Assembly (NCBI GenBank): GCA_003140785.1
Contig: PLKY01000250.1
Location: 1 to 5,200 of the forward strand
From: Acidobacteriaceae bacterium
Lineage (GTDB): Bacteria; Acidobacteriota; Terriglobia; Terriglobales; Acidobacteriaceae
DNA length: 5,200 bases
Direction: 5' to 3'
This document shows positions 4,684-5,200 of this stretch, piece after piece (the stretch's first letter is position 1; the number at the start of each line of letters is the position of its first letter). The translations under genes were made by a program, and so were the position numbers. Under the pieces are notes generated by a model that saw only the letters and a program-made list of their open reading frames with translations, searched no databases and was not told where the DNA came from.

Positions 4684-5200
4684 ATGGCAAAGTTTGAAAC
4701 TCAAGTTGGAGTAATTGGCGCAGGGCCCGCTGGCCTTATGCTCTCTCATTTGCTCTACCAGCATGGCATTGCGTCCATTGTGCTGGAGGCAAAGCCGCGC
4801 ACATATTGCGAGGATCGCGTACGCGCCGGAGTTTTGGAGCACACAAGCGTCGAAATGCTGCGCAATGCAGGCGTCGCCCAACGCCTGGAGCAGGAAGGCC
4901 TCCGTCATGAGGGCATTGAGTTGGGCCTCCACGGCCGGCTTCATCGCATCCCGTTCGTCGAACTCGCCGGAAAAACTGTCACTGTCTATGGCCAGCAGGA
5001 GGTTGTGAAGGATCTCATCAGCCGCCGACTGTGCGACGGTGGCGATCTGCGTTTCGAATGTGGTGAGGTTTCGTTGCACGGCATCGATGGGAGCCGCCCC
5101 TCAATTCGCGTGGAGAACCAAGGCAATGTCGATAACATCTTCTGCGATTACATTGCTGGATGCGATGGCTTTCATGGCGTTTCAAGATCGTCTTTCCCAC
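4684..5200 (+). CDS. pobA: 4-hydroxybenzoate 3-monooxygenase, N-terminal part (cut by window end)
   Basis: PobA is a cytoplasmic FAD- and NADPH-dependent aromatic hydroxylase (EC 1.14.13.2) that turns 4-hydroxybenzoate into protocatechuate, the entry to the beta-ketoadipate ring-cleavage route. The visible 172 residues align with Pseudomonas PobA with a three-residue N-terminal extension. GAGPAG (12-17) is the Rossmann FAD motif, and E35 is the expected acidic residue ending its second strand. RVRAGVLEH (45-53) has R47 where the Pseudomonas enzyme has the FAD-contacting R44. GKTVTVYGQ (96-104) and YIAGCDGFHGVSR (156-168) are family signatures; the latter carries the conserved DG motif of flavin hydroxylases. 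The substrate-pocket tyrosines and serine lie beyond the edge, so specificity cannot be checked here. Related enzymes hydroxylating 3-hydroxybenzoate are less alike. The ATG has GGAG (4674-4677) six bases upstream. The gene diverges from the GH3 gene, with a long, possibly structured leader. The family is usually about 390-400 residues, so more than half is missing. Confidence 0.94.
   Translation, partial: MAKFETQVGVIGAGPAGLMLSHLLYQHGIASIVLEAKPRTYCEDRVRAGVLEHTSVEMLRNAGVAQRLEQEGLRHEGIELGLHGRLHRIPFVELAGKTVTVYGQQEVVKDLISRRLCDGGDLRFECGEVSLHGIDGSRPSIRVENQGNVDNIFCDYIAGCDGFHGVSRSSFP

Noticed and set aside
4681..5079. Minus-strand frame of 132 codons opposite pobA
   Set aside because: Antisense to a clear PobA reading frame with conserved FAD motifs; treated as a shadow.

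Overview
The window holds three recognisable protein genes on moderately GC-rich chromosomal DNA. None of the three looks mobile, broken or foreign. The mix suggests a free-living heterotroph of soil or plant litter. It combines a PoxB-type pyruvate oxidase, an exported family 3 beta-glycosidase and a 4-hydroxybenzoate hydroxylase. I would guess an acidobacterium of the Terriglobia type (Granulicella, Terriglobus or Edaphobacter relatives), mainly from the style of the glycosidase. Three genes cannot prove that.

Layout: 1-57 is the short end of an upstream intergenic region with the poxB ribosome binding site. 58-1785 (+) is a complete poxB. 1786-1873 is a short gap between convergent genes with one small perfect hairpin. 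1874-4147 (-) is a complete secreted GH3 beta-glucosidase-like enzyme; the frame is open up to 4249, but the GTG at 4147 is the best start. 4148-4683 is a long divergent intergenic region of about 535 bp. 4684 to the right edge (+) is the first 172 codons of pobA, cut by the window end.

The genes do not form one operon: poxB and the GH3 gene converge, while the GH3 gene and pobA diverge. The common theme is inferred to be use of plant-derived carbon. The GH3 enzyme would trim beta-linked oligosaccharides or glucosides outside the cytoplasm, PobA would feed lignin-type aromatics into protocatechuate, and PoxB would oxidise pyruvate to acetate with electrons passed to membrane quinone.

The least explained part is 4376-4683. 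It carries a 7-11-7 perfect inverted repeat, two 10-bp palindromes and a fair sigma70-like promoter. Downstream of that promoter, the predicted pobA leader of about 185 nt contains a three-codon micro-ORF with its own Shine-Dalgarno sequence and a strong two-part hairpin. I found no clear sign of a new defence system, mobile element, CRISPR array or tRNA/rRNA gene. The structured pobA leader is the best candidate for something undescribed, and it is only a candidate.
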